In this document: piece after piece, positions 12,250-23,479 of the stretch
Layout: each line of letters starts with the position of its first letter
How positions within the stretch are numbered: the first letter of the stretch is position 1
NCBI GenBank assembly: GCA_033961575.1
Contig: CM066733.1
Coordinates: 64,168,921 to 64,232,920, forward strand
From: Aselliscus stoliczkanus
Taxonomy: Eukaryota > Chordata > Mammalia > Chiroptera > Hipposideridae
Direction: 5' to 3'
DNA: 64,000 nucleotides
The notes under the pieces: generated by a model
The model's database searches: none
Told to the model about the DNA's origin: nothing
Seen by the model: the letters and a program-made list of their open reading frames with translations, nothing else
Program-made: the position numbers and the translations under genes

Positions 12250-14880
12250 ACACTTGTGGCCCAAGAGACATTTGTAGCAAATTGGGCTACCATCATCAAC
12301 TCACTTTGGTGGCTTTCTACATCTGGGGTCTGAGGGGGGATTCTGGGGGTTCTGGAGGAGGCAACACAGATGGGAGGGATGTCTTGATCTAACTATTCAG
12401 CACATCCTGTGTTTGTCTTTCCAAATCACTTTGTTTTGTTTTCGCTTCCTTGCTGTTTTTTTCTTTCAACAAACCACACTCCCTGCCAATTGTCAATTCT
12501 CTAACCTGTTGTCCTCCCTTTATGATCAAAGTGTAAGCTGCATGTGATCTCATTTATTCTTAAAATAGTCCTGGGAATGAGGAAAGAGCCAAACTTCTGA
12601 GCCCCAAGGCAAATCAGAGACCTGTAGATCAAGAAAGATTCTATCTGCCAAGGAATTCATACCATTATTTAGCTTCAATGTGTTTATAGCAATTTTCCAT
12701 TTACGAAGCACTTTCACCTCTTGGCTCCCGTGGAATTCTCACAGCAAGTCGGTGGTGACAGTATTTTCATAATCACGGTGGCCACCCATCCTGATTTCCC
12801 TGAACAATTCCAGGGTACACCTGTTGCCCCAGACTAATTATTGGTAACACCCCCTTTCACTCTCAGATATGTCTTGGTTTGGACAACAAATTATATAGTC
12901 ACTTTATTTTATAACCACCTTCTTGTTTTAGGAGGGGGGGTCTATTGAGACGCATAGAAATTAAATAATTTGTTTAGAGTCACTCAGCTAACTAGAGGCA
13001 GAGTCAACCCTTGAACTCAGGTCCTGTGTCCCCAGACCTCTACCCCATCCGCGGATATTATGGGACATGGTCATGAGAACTGATCAACTCAAACTGATCA
13101 TCTTATAGATGAAGAAACTAAAAATGTTGGAGACATAATCTCTTAAATGTCACCATTAGAATGTTCCCTGGGAGGAAAAGACGTGGAGTGCAGAGCAAGG
13201 ATGACTGGGCTACTTGGCAGCATACCATGACCAAATTAGAATGGACTAGTAAGTTATCAATAATTGTCATCTTGAATGGCACTTGAGAGCCCAGCTTGGC
13301 AAAAGAAGGTATAAGGCCTGACATATGGGTTTTGGAAAAGAGTAAGACATTTGGAGTCTAAACTGCTAGATTTGAGGACTGGATCGGATTGTTATTTAGC
13401 ATCTACTTCTGGGCATTTCTCGTACCTTCTCTGAGCATATGTGTTGTTCAACCATAAAATGGGACTGATCATCATTCTTATTTCCCTGAGTTGTCACAAA
13501 GAGAGCAAATTGCAGCTCACTGAGTGCTCTGACAGCAGTGAGTCTCATGAGGTCCCTGTGAGTCACGTTTATTTTTCTCTGTTTTTCACATGCATGAACC
13601 AAGGCTCACGAATAAGGATGCTGGAGATCTGAGATAAAACATTTGAATGTGCTCCGTACGTCTTAAAATGCTGCCTATTATTATTATTAGCAGCAGCAAC
13701 AACAAATGATTATCAGTTGACATGGGACAGAATCATATGTCCTTGAAACTTCCTGGGTAACAGAGGTTTTGTATGACACCCAGTGGGCAGGACGGGTTCA
13801 AGGGTCACTTCATGGGGGTGAAGATGACCAACATTATAACTCTTACTGAGTGGAGTCAGCCTGCCTGGAAACATCCTAGAAAGCAGGTTGGTGGGTGCCC
13901 TGCCCTGCAGAAAGCATCTCAGGTACCTGATACCTTCAACAAGAAGGCTTTCTTTCCTATGAGAATCATAGACCTAAGAGAAATGTCAAATTTGGAAATG
14001 CCTGATTCTACAAACCAGGGCATTGCTTCCCTAAGATGCAATCATTCAAAGCTGGGCCAATGTCTTCTTTCACAACTATTTTCAGCCTTTACTTGTCCCT
14101 GTAAATGATAACTAATAACCAGAAGCTGGAAAAGGGTGGCGAAAAAAAAAAATCACAAGAGCTTTCCTATCTGATTTTTTGTTCACTGCATCAATCTGGT
14201 TTTTGAGCTAACCGTGAAGGCTTACCTGGCTCTCATGGATTGCTTTTCTTTAGGGAAAAAAAAAAAAATGACAACACAAGCATTTTAGAATTCTTTGGGG
14301 GCACTGGGAGCTGGGCAGTGAGCTTTTTATATAAATGGAGAAAACCTCTAAAGCTGCCAACATGAAATTCCAATGGTACAGGTAGAATTGGTCTCCACTG
14401 CCTAGTAGTGGGGCAAAGGGCTCCTTTGGCTCTAAAGAGTCAATTTGTGTTTCAAATGTCTTTCAGGAACTTGACACTGTGAAACTACCTGCTCCCAGGG
14501 AATCTGAGAAAGTCCTAGAATAGCTTTCTTCAAGGAGAGCAGCAAGACTCAGGGCTTTGTTAAAAACCCTCCCTATTCACTCCCTGGACCACAGACCTGG
14601 ACGCTGAGGCCAGGGCACCACTGCCCACTGCCGGTTGCCCCTCCCACACTGCCCAGCCTCCGAGGGGACACGACCCTTTCCATTACCGGGGTATCCCAGA
14701 GGACCTGGAAATCCTGCCCAGGGGGCTGCCAGAAAACAAACGAGGGTGTCAAAAGCCACATTGGAGGGGAGAGAAACAGACTGAGGAAAGCAAGTGTCAT
14801 GAAATGACAGGTGTCATTTCTACAGATAATTTTGTAAAATAAACACAAAGAATGCAAAAACCCAGTGGAAGAAAGTTAAC
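12250..14880. other. MIR fragments and unassigned intronic sequence
   Basis: Antisense MIR text at about 12665-13040 is broken by about 130 bp of unrelated sequence. A plus-strand MIR-like stretch lies at about 13370-13520. Poly(A) runs lie near 14140 and 14260. Nothing else was recognised. Confidence 0.45.
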
Positions 14881-15649
14881 AAACCTTTGTTGGTAGGCTG
14901 GGCCAACTAGGACAGGGCACTTCCCCTGTTCCAGGGAATATAGGTGCCTTTTTACATTCCGTCAAGAGGTCCCTGGACAGGCACCAAGGTCTTCCCCTTT
15001 ACAGTGATCTGCATATTTCTAGGGAAATTTTGCATTCTAAGATTTTTGCCCCCTTAGTGAAAGGTCTTGGCGTTCAGGCAGCCTGCTGGCTCCCCCTCCC
15101 CCAAGCCCTGGCGTTTCTTTCTGCACCGCCCTGGAGGCAGCCCTCCTGCCGCCTCAGGTTTCCCAGCTTCTGCGGTGTCGGCACCGAGGACTGATCAAAT
15201 GTTTCTTTCTTATTACACTAGCGGTCCGAGAAACGCTGCCTCGGCCTGCATCCTTCCTCCTACAGGTTGCAAATGAAATGAGCGGCTTTGACGTTAGATT
15301 GTTTCTGCCCAGGGAGCAAGGCGACTGAATTTAATGTTTGCACTGTACCCCTTCAACCGGGTCTGCCCATTTTCCGAATTGCCACACCCTCAGCTTTTCA
15401 TGATACTACCCTGAGAATCATGATTACGACAAGAATAGCAATGTTGGCGAATGGAGTGTTTGTTTTCTGCTTTTGCAAGTCACAAAACAAGAAAACATCT
15501 TTGTTTCCTTCGGCTTCTATTTCAGTAGCTCCGAGGAAAAGAAAGCATGGGGGTTTTAAGAAATGTGATTTTTGCTTTGCCAAAGGTAATTCTATCAGCA
15601 ATGCTTCCTTTTATCCACCACCCTCCCTCCTCAATTTTAGAAGAGAGGT
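14881..15649. other. CLIC5A intron 1 flank of the CpG island
   Basis: GC content rises toward the island, with no recognised repeat. A plus-strand 140-codon frame at 15288-15710 has no homology I recognise and runs opposite to CLIC5, so I do not call it a gene. Confidence 0.4.
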
Positions 15650-16009
15650 TCGCGGGCCCAGCCAGGTTCTTGCCATCTCTCTACACCTGGAGGTGCCCTT
15701 TAGAAACTGAGCGCGGGACAGAGCTCTGGACCCGCAGCGGTGACCGCCTGTCCGGCGGCGGTTTTGACAAACTGCCGGCCAACTCCTCAAGAAGACAGCC
15801 ACCTGCCAGATTGCACCTGCCTCCATTCTGCCCGAGAGCCCCGAAGCCAGGCTCTGGCTTGCAGAAAGGCCACCCAAGGGACCGCAAGGGCTGGGCTGCC
15901 CTCCCTGGGGAAGGTCCAAAGCCCCTGCGTCCGCGCCGGGGCACGTGAGCCGGCGCCACGGGGAGCCCGGCTGGAGGCGCAGCAGGTGGGACGGGAGCCG
16001 AGACGCCGA

Positions 16010-16017
16010 CCTACCTT
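16010..16017 (-). promoter_or_regulatory. CLIC5: 5' splice donor of CLIC5A exon 1
   Basis: Read on the minus strand the junction is AAG|GTAGG, followed by TCGGCG. It matches the MAG|GTRAGT consensus except at one or two intron positions. It falls exactly where CLIC family proteins have their first exon boundary, after ELFVK. This fixes the strand and phase of the exon: the exon ends on a whole codon. Confidence 0.85.
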
Positions 16018-16077
16018 CACGAAGAGTTCGATCTCCGGGTCTCTGTCGTCCCCATTAGCTGTCGCCGCGTCCGTCAT
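16015..16077 (-). CDS. CLIC5: CLIC5 isoform A, first coding exon (partial CDS)
   Basis: Seen: on the minus strand an ATG at 16077-16075 opens 21 codons, beginning MTDAATANGDDRDPEI and ending ELFVK. It then meets AAG|GTAGGT, a strong donor, with the intron starting at 16014. Known: human CLIC5A starts MTDSATANGDDRDPEI and ends its first exon at the conserved ELFVK shared by CLIC1, CLIC4 and CLIC5, so only Ser4 to Ala differs. CLIC5 is a GST-fold protein that moves between soluble and membrane-associated forms. It works with ezrin at the cortical actin of podocytes and hair-cell stereocilia. This exon holds only the variable N-terminal tail; the glutaredoxin-like site lies in exon 2, outside the window. 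The frame stays open upstream for about 90 nt but has no ATG (only a GTG at 16122), so the ATG at 16077 is the start. G at -3 and A at +4 give an adequate Kozak context. Confidence 0.88.
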
Positions 16078-16500
16078 GCCGTCTGTGCCCGGGACCACCG
16101 TCCCGGGCTGGGGAGGCGCCACCTCTGCGGCGCCCAGGCCAGCGCTCTGCGTTCCTGCTCCTGCCCAAAGGGGCCTCTCTTTAGAGCGGCGGGTTTTTCT
16201 TTTTCTTTTCTTTTTTTCTTTTTTTTTTTTTTAATAGTCTATTTCTCAAGCCGGGGACAGCGCTGTCTGAGAGATCCGTGCCCCGGGTGATCGCATGAAA
16301 AGGAGAGAAGCTGGAGGGGACAGGGAGCAAGGGGGAAAGGTGGATTCGGGGATGGCAGCAGGTTCTGGGAGCAACAAGTGCCGGGCGGCAGGGAGGTGTC
16401 ACAGGATCCGCGCCTGTCAGCGATCCCGCTGCCGCGGCCAACGCGCCCAAAATAGCCGGCGGCCGCGGGGCGGGGTCAGCCCGGGCGGGGCAGGAGGGGC
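16078..16500 (-). promoter_or_regulatory. CLIC5: Probable CLIC5A 5'UTR and core promoter
   Basis: This is the GC-rich sequence upstream of the CLIC5A ATG. Two Sp1-type GC boxes are visible on the plus strand, GGGGCGGGG at 16467-16475 and GGGCGGGG at 16483-16490. A CArG-like element, CCAAAATAGC (one base off CC[A/T]6GG), lies at 16447-16456. No convincing TATA box is seen, which is usual for a CpG-island promoter. The transcription start cannot be placed from sequence alone; it probably lies between about 16150 and 16480. Confidence 0.5.
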
Positions 16501-16617
16501 ACACCTCCAGCCAGCCGGGCCTCCGCCTTGGCCCGGCCCCAGCCACGCCACCCCGCAGGGCGCGAGGCGCGGACCCACTCGGTCCCGCACCGCCATCAAG
16601 GCCTACAGTATCTTGGG

Positions 16618-16705
16618 AAAGGGCAGAGGAGAAGAAGGAGTCAGAGAGAAGAGGAGAAGGGAGAGGAAAAGGAAGAGGAAGAGGAAGAAGAGAGGAGGAG
16701 ATGCC
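16618..16705 (+). repeat. Purine-rich GA/AGG tract
   Basis: About 85 bp of nearly pure purine (GAGGAGAAGAAGG, AGGAAGAGGAAGAGG and similar) lies directly upstream of the CpG island with respect to CLIC5A transcription. A pyrimidine-rich CTTT tract lies at 16988-17036. Such tracts can adopt triplex or other non-B structures; whether this one matters for the promoter is not known. Confidence 0.8.
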
Positions 16706-16984
16706 TTTAAGTCTTAAGTTTCAATAAAGAGTCCTTACCTGTTCCAAGTTTACTACCAGTGTTACAAGTGGAAAGCCCCTTCGTGCCTTAGCAATGTTCA
16801 GAGTGAAGAGTAGCTGTGGGCAGCAGGAGAGGGAAAGAAGGGACCCCGAAAACAGGGCATTTGCCATCTTCGTGCTGGGCAAATAGAATGGGGGAGAGGG
16901 GGTGGTTTGTAAGGTAGAGGAGTGAGCCAACCGGGTCAGGTGCAGCCAGAGCCAAGGATCCGTGTCTTTTAACCTACTGGGCTT

Positions 16985-17060
16985 GCTGTTTCTTTCTTTT
17001 CTTTTCCTTTCTATTCTTTTCTTTCTTTTCTACTCTTATTTCATTTCTGTTCTTGTCCGT
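16985..17060. repeat. Pyrimidine-rich (CTTT)n tract
   Basis: An interrupted TTTCTTTTCTTTTCC repeat, probably a reverse-oriented poly(A)/A-rich tail of the antisense L1 fragment that follows. Confidence 0.8.
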
Positions 17061-17064
17061 TTGC

Positions 17065-17760
17065 TTTTTTAATGAACTATAATGTGACACACCTAGGGAA
17101 AAAAACGCACTGTACCGTAAGTGTACAGTTCAACAAATTTTCACAATCTGAACCTACCCATGAGAAAACAACACCAGATGAAAAAAATAAAATGTTAACT
17201 ACAACCCCAGAAGCTCGTCCTGGTCTCTCCTCTCTACTTCTCCTCTCCTCCCTCTTCTCTCTGACCAGGGTAACCATTAGCGTGATTTCTAACAGCACAG
17301 GTTACTTTTGCCTGGCACCTTACATTATATTTGTGAGATTCATCCATCCTACCATGGATAGTTGTAAATCATCCATTTTCTTTGCCACAGTTTATTCTTG
17401 CCATTCTTCTGTTGATGGGCATTTGCTTAGTTTCCGGTTAATGACTACCAATGCTGCCAACAATATTCTATCTATTAAACATCCTTTGGTGAATACATGC
17501 ATAATTTTCTGTAAGGTATACACTTAGGAGTGCAATTGCTACAGAGTATGACTATGTTCTTCTTGAGTAAATGCTAATCGATGGCTTTCCAAAGTGGCTG
17601 TACCAATATAATGGGTTGTCGGAAAAGTCATGACATATTTTTTCTATGTTTTTCATTGCAAAAATGCGTCATGGCTTTTCCAATAACCCAATACATTCCC
17701 ATCCCTCATTTCTTTTAAAAAATTGGCACTAGGTTTTGCATCTGGAATCTGGTCAAATTC
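17065..17760 (-). mobile_element. Old L1M 3' fragment, antisense
   Basis: The sequence follows the reverse complement of old L1 3' regions: GTACAGTTCAACAAATTTTC, CCAGGGTAACCATTAGCG, GTTGATGGGCATTTGC and CTTTCCAAAGTGGCTGTACC. It is broken by the MITE at 17611-17691. Confidence 0.6.
17611..17691. mobile_element. 81-bp mariner-type MITE
   Basis: The left end ATGGGTTGTCGGAAAAGTCA (then TGAC) is the inverse of the right end (GTCA, then TGGCTTTTCCAATAACCCA). That gives terminal inverted repeats of about 24-27 bp with few mismatches. TA dinucleotides flank it at 17609-17610 and 17692-17693, the mariner target. The roughly 30-bp core cannot code for anything. Confidence 0.85.
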
Positions 17761-17879
17761 TGTTTTCTTTGCCATCTCTTTAGCTAACCCTGTTTGTACT
17801 CTGTCTTGCCTTACTTAAAAATATACATTTATTTCACAGCTTTATAAAACAGAAAACACTTAATAATAAACTGGGTGAT

Positions 17880-18090
17880 AGTGTTTATTTATGTACCAGG
17901 CAAAAAAAATGCTAAATACTCTACATGTTTTAACTTGTTTAATCTTTACAAATAGTGTTATTATCCCAATTTTACAAGTGGGGAAACTGAGGTTTAGGGT
18001 ACTTAAGTAACTTGTCCCTAGTCATCCAACTAAGAAATGGTAAAGTCAGGATTTGTACCCAGGAAGATTGAGTCTGTGCTGTCAACTATT
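17880..18090 (-). repeat. MIR
   Basis: Antisense MIR: ATCCCAATTTTACAAGTGGG, GAAACTGAGGTTTAGGG, TTGTCCCTAGTCATCCAACT and GATTTGTACCCAGG. Confidence 0.75.
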
Positions 18091-19300
18091 CTACTAACTG
18101 TCCCTCTCAAACTTAGTGCCCACTGAGTAAGTCACTTTGGGGAAACAATGACCCTTCCCTCATCCTAATGGAGATTAAAATCCATTTCTGGATAATATCT
18201 CATGAAAAGAAAACCAAGGCTGCCACATGAATTAGGCAGATGGAAAAGCTACATAAGTCAGCACATAGGGAGATTATTCACCACAGTTACAGCGGGCAGA
18301 GGGAAAGGCCTCATAAAGCAGAAGGCACTTCAGCTGAACCTTCCTGAACGGTCAGGCATCTGATAGTCTGCGACAAGGGCAAGGTATGCTGGGCACCCTT
18401 TATGGCAGGCTGTTTACCCATAAACTCCAAATGCAAATGTCTCTTTCTCACTGAAGAAACAGTCAGCAAACCCAACCTGCAACTCTCACAGGACACTCAC
18501 TATAGCTTGGTCAAGGTGAGGCTTAATTGTGCTCCTCCTTGGTTTGAGGCTTACATCACCAAAGTCTTAGAGAAACAGTCACATTCATGGCTGTACATTC
18601 TGAGCTAATGACTGCATACTCTGTGAAGGACAAGGTTACAGAGGAAGACTGGTAACTTCACTGCATGCTGCACAGTCATCACTTCCCTTCTCTGAGGTTG
18701 TGGACAATATTTTCAATAGCAATGGGGCAGAAGCAAAATAAAATTGTATATATAAAATGTCTTTGAGAGGGTTTTTTTTTGTTGTTTTTTAATGGAAGAT
18801 GCTTTACACATGTATGTGATCACTTTCTTGGATATGATCTAAACAGCACATAGATGCCTTCTACTTTCTTTAATCTCAAACCTAGGAGAGTTGGCTTTTA
18901 TTTCATCTTCTCCAAATAATCTACTGCTTGTCAGAAAACAGAACAATTCCCTTTTAATTTCCAGGTAATATCTCTCATTTAGACATCCCTACAGATAACT
19001 GACACTTCTGATACTATCATAAACCTTCATGTTGCAAAAAAAAAAAAGTCAGCTTTGGTCATAAAATATTTTTGTGCACATTTCTAGTTTTTAATTCCAC
19101 ATTCTGCTTTTGTTCAAGATAAAAAGATTTAATTTTTCACTCTTTAATGTCAGAGCATAATAGGTTAGAATCAATTTCAGGTTTGTTCAGAGAAAAACGT
19201 TTCCTCAATCCTAGACTATACTTCTAATAATCATAGTTTCACAAACTCAATACAAGTTTGAATAAATATTTACCAGAAAAACACTTCAAAAATATATTCA
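18091..19300. other. Unassigned upstream/intronic sequence
   Basis: No repeat family, exon or clear regulatory motif recognised. Two short poly(A/T) runs lie near 18770 and 19037. Confidence 0.4.
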
Positions 19301-19405
19301 GTGCTCATTTTGGCAGCACATATACTAAAATTAGAACAATACAGAGAAGATTAGCATGGCCTCAGTGAAAGAATAGCAGGAAAATCTGTGTAACAGCCAT
19401 ACTTT
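19301..19405 (+). pseudogene. U6 snRNA pseudogene (RNU6-like)
   Basis: It starts GTGCTCATTTTGGCAGCACA and continues through TATACTAAAATTAGAAC and ACAGAGAAGATTAGCATGGC, which is U6 snRNA from its first nucleotide. The 3' half is diverged (CCTCAGTGAAAGAATAGCAG), and it ends at CCATACTTT where U6 has CCATATTTT. The many substitutions, including changes in the telestem/ISL half, and no Pol III promoter seen upstream make it a dead retrocopy. It runs straight into L1 sequence in the same orientation. Confidence 0.9.
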
Positions 19406-22165
19406 CGTATGATTGTTAAAAGCGAAAATTATAACATGTCTTATGGTGTTTCAATATATTCAGATTCAGTGATATGACATAAAGGGTGAAGATAAAAGGA
19501 TTCATATAGGTGTATGGTTTCTATACTTCACTTGAAGTGGTAAGCTGTCAACTCTAAGGAGATTGAGATAAGTTAGTCATGTATATTATAACAACTCCTA
19601 GAGCAAGAACTATCAAAGTTATACAAAGAGATAGAGTAAAAAGCCAATATATAAATGAAGATATAATGGAAAGAAACATTCAAATAATCTAAAAGACTTG
19701 GAAGGCAGGAGAAAGAGAGCAAACAAAAAACTAACAATAAAATGGGGTGCCTAAACTCAACCATATCAGTACTTAATGCTAAATACACATGGTCTAGATA
19801 CATCAATTAAAAGCTGGAGATTGTTGTACAGAATAAAGAAAAATAATAATAATAAACCCAAGACCCAACTATATGCTATTACAGAATCTCACTTCAAAAA
19901 TAATGATATACATAAATTAAAAATAAAAAGAGGGGAAAAGAAATGCCATGCAAATGCTAATCAAAAGAAAATTACCTAGCTATATGAACATAAGACAAAA
20001 TAGATGCCAAAACATGAAAATAATCAGTGAAAAGAGGGATATTACATAATGTTGAAAGGATCAACTCATCAAGAATATAATAACAACACTAAATGTGTAT
20101 GTACCTAATAACAGAACTTAAAAATACATAAAGCAAAAGTTGATAGTGAAAGAAAAAAGAGATGAATACATAATTATAATTGGAGACAACAATGCATCTC
20201 TTTTAGTAATTGATAGCACAAACAGATAAAAAAAATATCAGCAAGAATATAGAAGATCTGAACAATGTTATTAATCAATTTGACCTAATGAACATTTCTA
20301 TTGTAGAATATCCCACCCAAGTAGCAACAGAATACACATAATTTTCAAGTATACATGGAACATTCATCAAAGTAGACCATATTCTGGGTCATAAAACAAG
20401 CATTATATTTAAAAGGATGAAATCATGCAAAGTATGTTCTCTGACCATAGTAGAATCAGTTTGATCAACAAAAAAGAAATCTGGAAAACATCTAAATATT
20501 TGGAAATACATGTTAAGAAATTCACTTAAGTAACACACTTTAAGAAATTCAGTAGCTAGGAAGGAAATCTTTAGAAAATATTTTTAGAAAATTTAGAAAA
20601 TTAGGAAACATTTTTAACTGAAAGCAAATGAACATACAACATATCAAAATTTGTGGGATGCACCTAAAAGAGTGCCTAGGAAGAAATTTACCCTCTTTAG
20701 AAAAGAATCAAGTTCTCACATCAATAATCTAAGTTTCCTTTAAAAACTAGAAAAAGAATAGCCAGCTTAACTCAAAACAAGAAAAAAGAATAAATGAATA
20801 AATATAAGTAAAGAAATTAATAAAGTTGAAAAAAGATAAAACAATGAAGAAAAATCAATGAAACCAGAAACTCATTCTAGTAAAAAATCAATAAGATTGA
20901 TAAACTTCTTGCTAGATTTACCAAGCCAAAAAGAGAGAAGATACATATTAACAATATCACGTATAAAAGATGGGCTATCACTACAAACTCTACAGACATA
21001 AAAAGATAATAAAGGAACCTATGGGTAACTCATTGCATATAAATTAGAAACTTAGGTGAAAAGAACCAAATCTTCAAAGACACACACTAACAAAATTCAG
21101 TCAAGAAGTAGATAACCTGAATAGTCCTATATCTGCTAAAGATATTGAATTCATAGTTGAAAATTCCCCAGAAAAAAGCCCCAAAACTCCAAGCCCAGAT
21201 GTCTTCATTAATGAGTTCAACCAAACATTTAAAAAAGAAGTAATACCAATTCTATGGAATCTCTTCCAGAAATGAGGAGGAAGTTGATTACTTGTATCCA
21301 GAATTTGTAAAGAATTTTCACAACTCAAAAATAAGCAAACAAGCGAAACAATTTTTAAAAATCGGCATAATATCTGAACAGACCCGTCACCAAAGAAGAC
21401 ATACCAATGGCAAATAAGCACTTTAAAAGATAAGCAACATCATCATTCAGAAGAGAGACACAAACTAAATGAGAGATATAACAAATACCTATTAGAATGG
21501 TCAAAATATACACATGAGAATGCCATGGTATTATCACATGGTAGCAAGAATGAAGGGCAAGTGGAACTTCCATATATTGTTGGTGGGAATACAAAAGTGT
21601 ATAAATGTATAAAACTGAAAAAGTTTGGCAATTTCATATGAAGTCAAACATGCACTTACCATATGACCCACTAACCATCTCTTGGGGATTTTCCTAGAGA
21701 AATGAAAATTTATGTACTCACAAAAACCTGTACATAAATATGGATAGCAGCCTGATTCATAATTGACCCAAACTGGAAAGAACCCAAATGTCCCCCAATG
21801 GGTGAATGAATAAACAAGCAGTGGAACATCCGTACAATGGTATAACACTTAGCAATAAAAGGGAATGACTAGGTACAAAACATAGATAAAAAATGCACTC
21901 AAGTGCACTATACTAAGTGAGAGAAGTCAGTCTCAAAAGGTTACATACTATATGATTCCATTTATACAACATTCTGGAAAGGCAACAAACACTATAGGAT
22001 AGAGAGAAATGTCAGTGGCTGCCGGGTGTTGGGTAAGAGAGGGTGTGACTGCAAAGGAGCAGCACAAGGGGATTTTTTCAGATGCTGGAACTATCCTGTA
22101 TCCTGCTTGCAGTGGTGGTTATAAACATTTTGGAATGTGTATCCAAAAAAAAAATTCTGTATGTA
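19406..22165 (+). mobile_element. Old L1M element, internally deleted, fused to U6
   Basis: Plus-strand L1M text precedes ORF2 (CTATACTTCACTTGAAGTGG, AAGTTATACAAAGAGATAGAG). ORF2 endonuclease-region text runs through about 21280 (AGACCCAACTATATGCTATT, AATGTGTATGTACCTAATAA, GACCATATTCTGGGTCATAA, CCTGAATAGTCCTATATCTG). It then jumps at about 21290 to L1 3'-region text (ATATGACCCACTAACCATCT, AATGTCCCCCAATGGGTGAA, ACATACTATATGATTCCATT) and ends near an A-run at 22145-22155. The reverse transcriptase segment is missing. All frames are broken. Confidence 0.8.
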
Positions 22166-22169
22166 GATT

Positions 22170-23475
22170 TTTTAAATGAGTAAGATGCTTAAAAACTTCA
22201 AAAAATGTAAAATCACTACATTCTTTTTTCACATCCTTTTCCACACAGTCTTTGCTTCAAATCCTTAATATCGGATCTCATCCTACCATTGACTTCAGAA
22301 ATATAGAACAGATCTCTATTCCATGAGGCTTAGTGTTCCTAATTATAGCCAATCAATAAAATAGAATAAACCTTCACTGAAATTAAAAAAAATAATAATA
22401 AAACAAAGTAAGCTTGTTTAGGCTGAGAGTGGATGTATGTGATAAAAGGACATTGATTATGAAGTAATGATGATCGTTATAGAGAGATTTTTCCAGAAAT
22501 GTTCACTTTACCCAGTACCAGAGTATAACTGCATCATTAGTTACAAGCTCCAACTTTTGTATATGTAATGATACTTAGTTGAGCCCACTCACTCTGTCCA
22601 GAGTAGCAGCTATTTCTATGGAAATTAGCTAGTTTCACCCTTACATTCTCATTCCCAGAAAGGGATCTCTTGGACAATTCCATGCAAGGGATCTCCTGGA
22701 CATGCAAGCTGAGGGGACTGGTAAATTTTGATGACAGCTGCAAGAGCACCAGTTACATTCTATCTCAGTGGGAGGACGAAGTGGGTGTGGATAAGGGGAG
22801 GGGAGTCCTGGAAAGATCACTCCTGTATGAGGTCACAGATTGGGCTGTAAGGAGGATCAGAGTGGGTAGTTGTATCCATTCCTTTATAAACTAATGTGCC
22901 TTTGGGTGTGCCCAACATTACCCGTGATCTTTGTCTCCACAACATTCCACCTCCTGTGCTTAGCAAAGGGAGAGGCCTGGGAAGGGGCTGGAATGAAGAC
23001 AAGAGTCCTTGTCAACAACTATCACTCATCCCCCTGATACACTCATGTCTCATTTCTCCAACCAGTGTTTTGGTGCCTATTGTGTGCCAGGGCATACAGT
23101 GTATATCACCTCCTGGTGATAAGCAGTCCTCGCTCCTGCATTATTCCTTCATGGGTTGAGGCATGTCTTTCCCACAGGAGTAAAAGACTCCTTGAGGACA
23201 GGAATCCAGGTTTATGTCTCTTTTGCATGGCCCGCAGAATAGAATGGTCCCTTGCTATAAACTTGTCAATTGATAATATTCCCAGTGCACTGGATCTGCT
23301 CAATCAATAATTGGTGATGGACTCAACTAATGAATAACTGACACCTCTTTTATTCACAGCCTCCTACTCCACTAAGGATTCTGCCCTGACTTTACTCCAA
23401 GGCTGACATCACTGAAAGGGACATTACAGTGTGGGATTTTATAAAGATTCTCATTTTGAACTAAAACATGGGAAA
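22170..23475. other. Unassigned; possible L2 tail
   Basis: At about 23165-23330 the text CTCCTTGAGGACAGGAATCC resembles an L2 3' end (plus). The rest shows no recognised feature; the several overlapping short frames are not gene-like. Confidence 0.4.
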
Positions 23476-23479
23476 GAGA

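Larger units (their letters stand above)
15650..16620. promoter_or_regulatory. CpG island spanning the CLIC5A start
   Basis: CpG dinucleotides are dense here and scarce in the rest of the window. The island covers the 5' part of intron 1 (15650-16014), the coding exon and roughly 540 bp upstream. It contains an E-box CACGTG at 15942-15947, just inside intron 1. A T/C-rich tract at 16198-16232 interrupts the island and would be an A-rich 5'UTR stretch on the sense strand. Boundaries are judged by eye. Confidence 0.8.

Noticed and set aside
15288..15710. 140-codon plus-strand open frame near the CpG island
   Set aside because: No recognisable family, runs opposite to CLIC5, and only partly overlaps the island; treated as chance.
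1..16014. CLIC5 exon 2 (with the conserved GxSIGNCPF-type motif)
   Set aside because: No minus-strand frame shows this motif before the left edge; intron 1 evidently continues out of the window.
15787..16122. CLIC5 N-terminal extension starting MAPPQPG
   Set aside because: The codon at 16122-16120 is GTG, not ATG; the first in-frame ATG is at 16077, matching the known CLIC5A start.
19301..19405. Functional U6 snRNA gene
   Set aside because: The 3' half is heavily substituted, no upstream TATA/PSE arrangement is apparent, and it is fused to L1.
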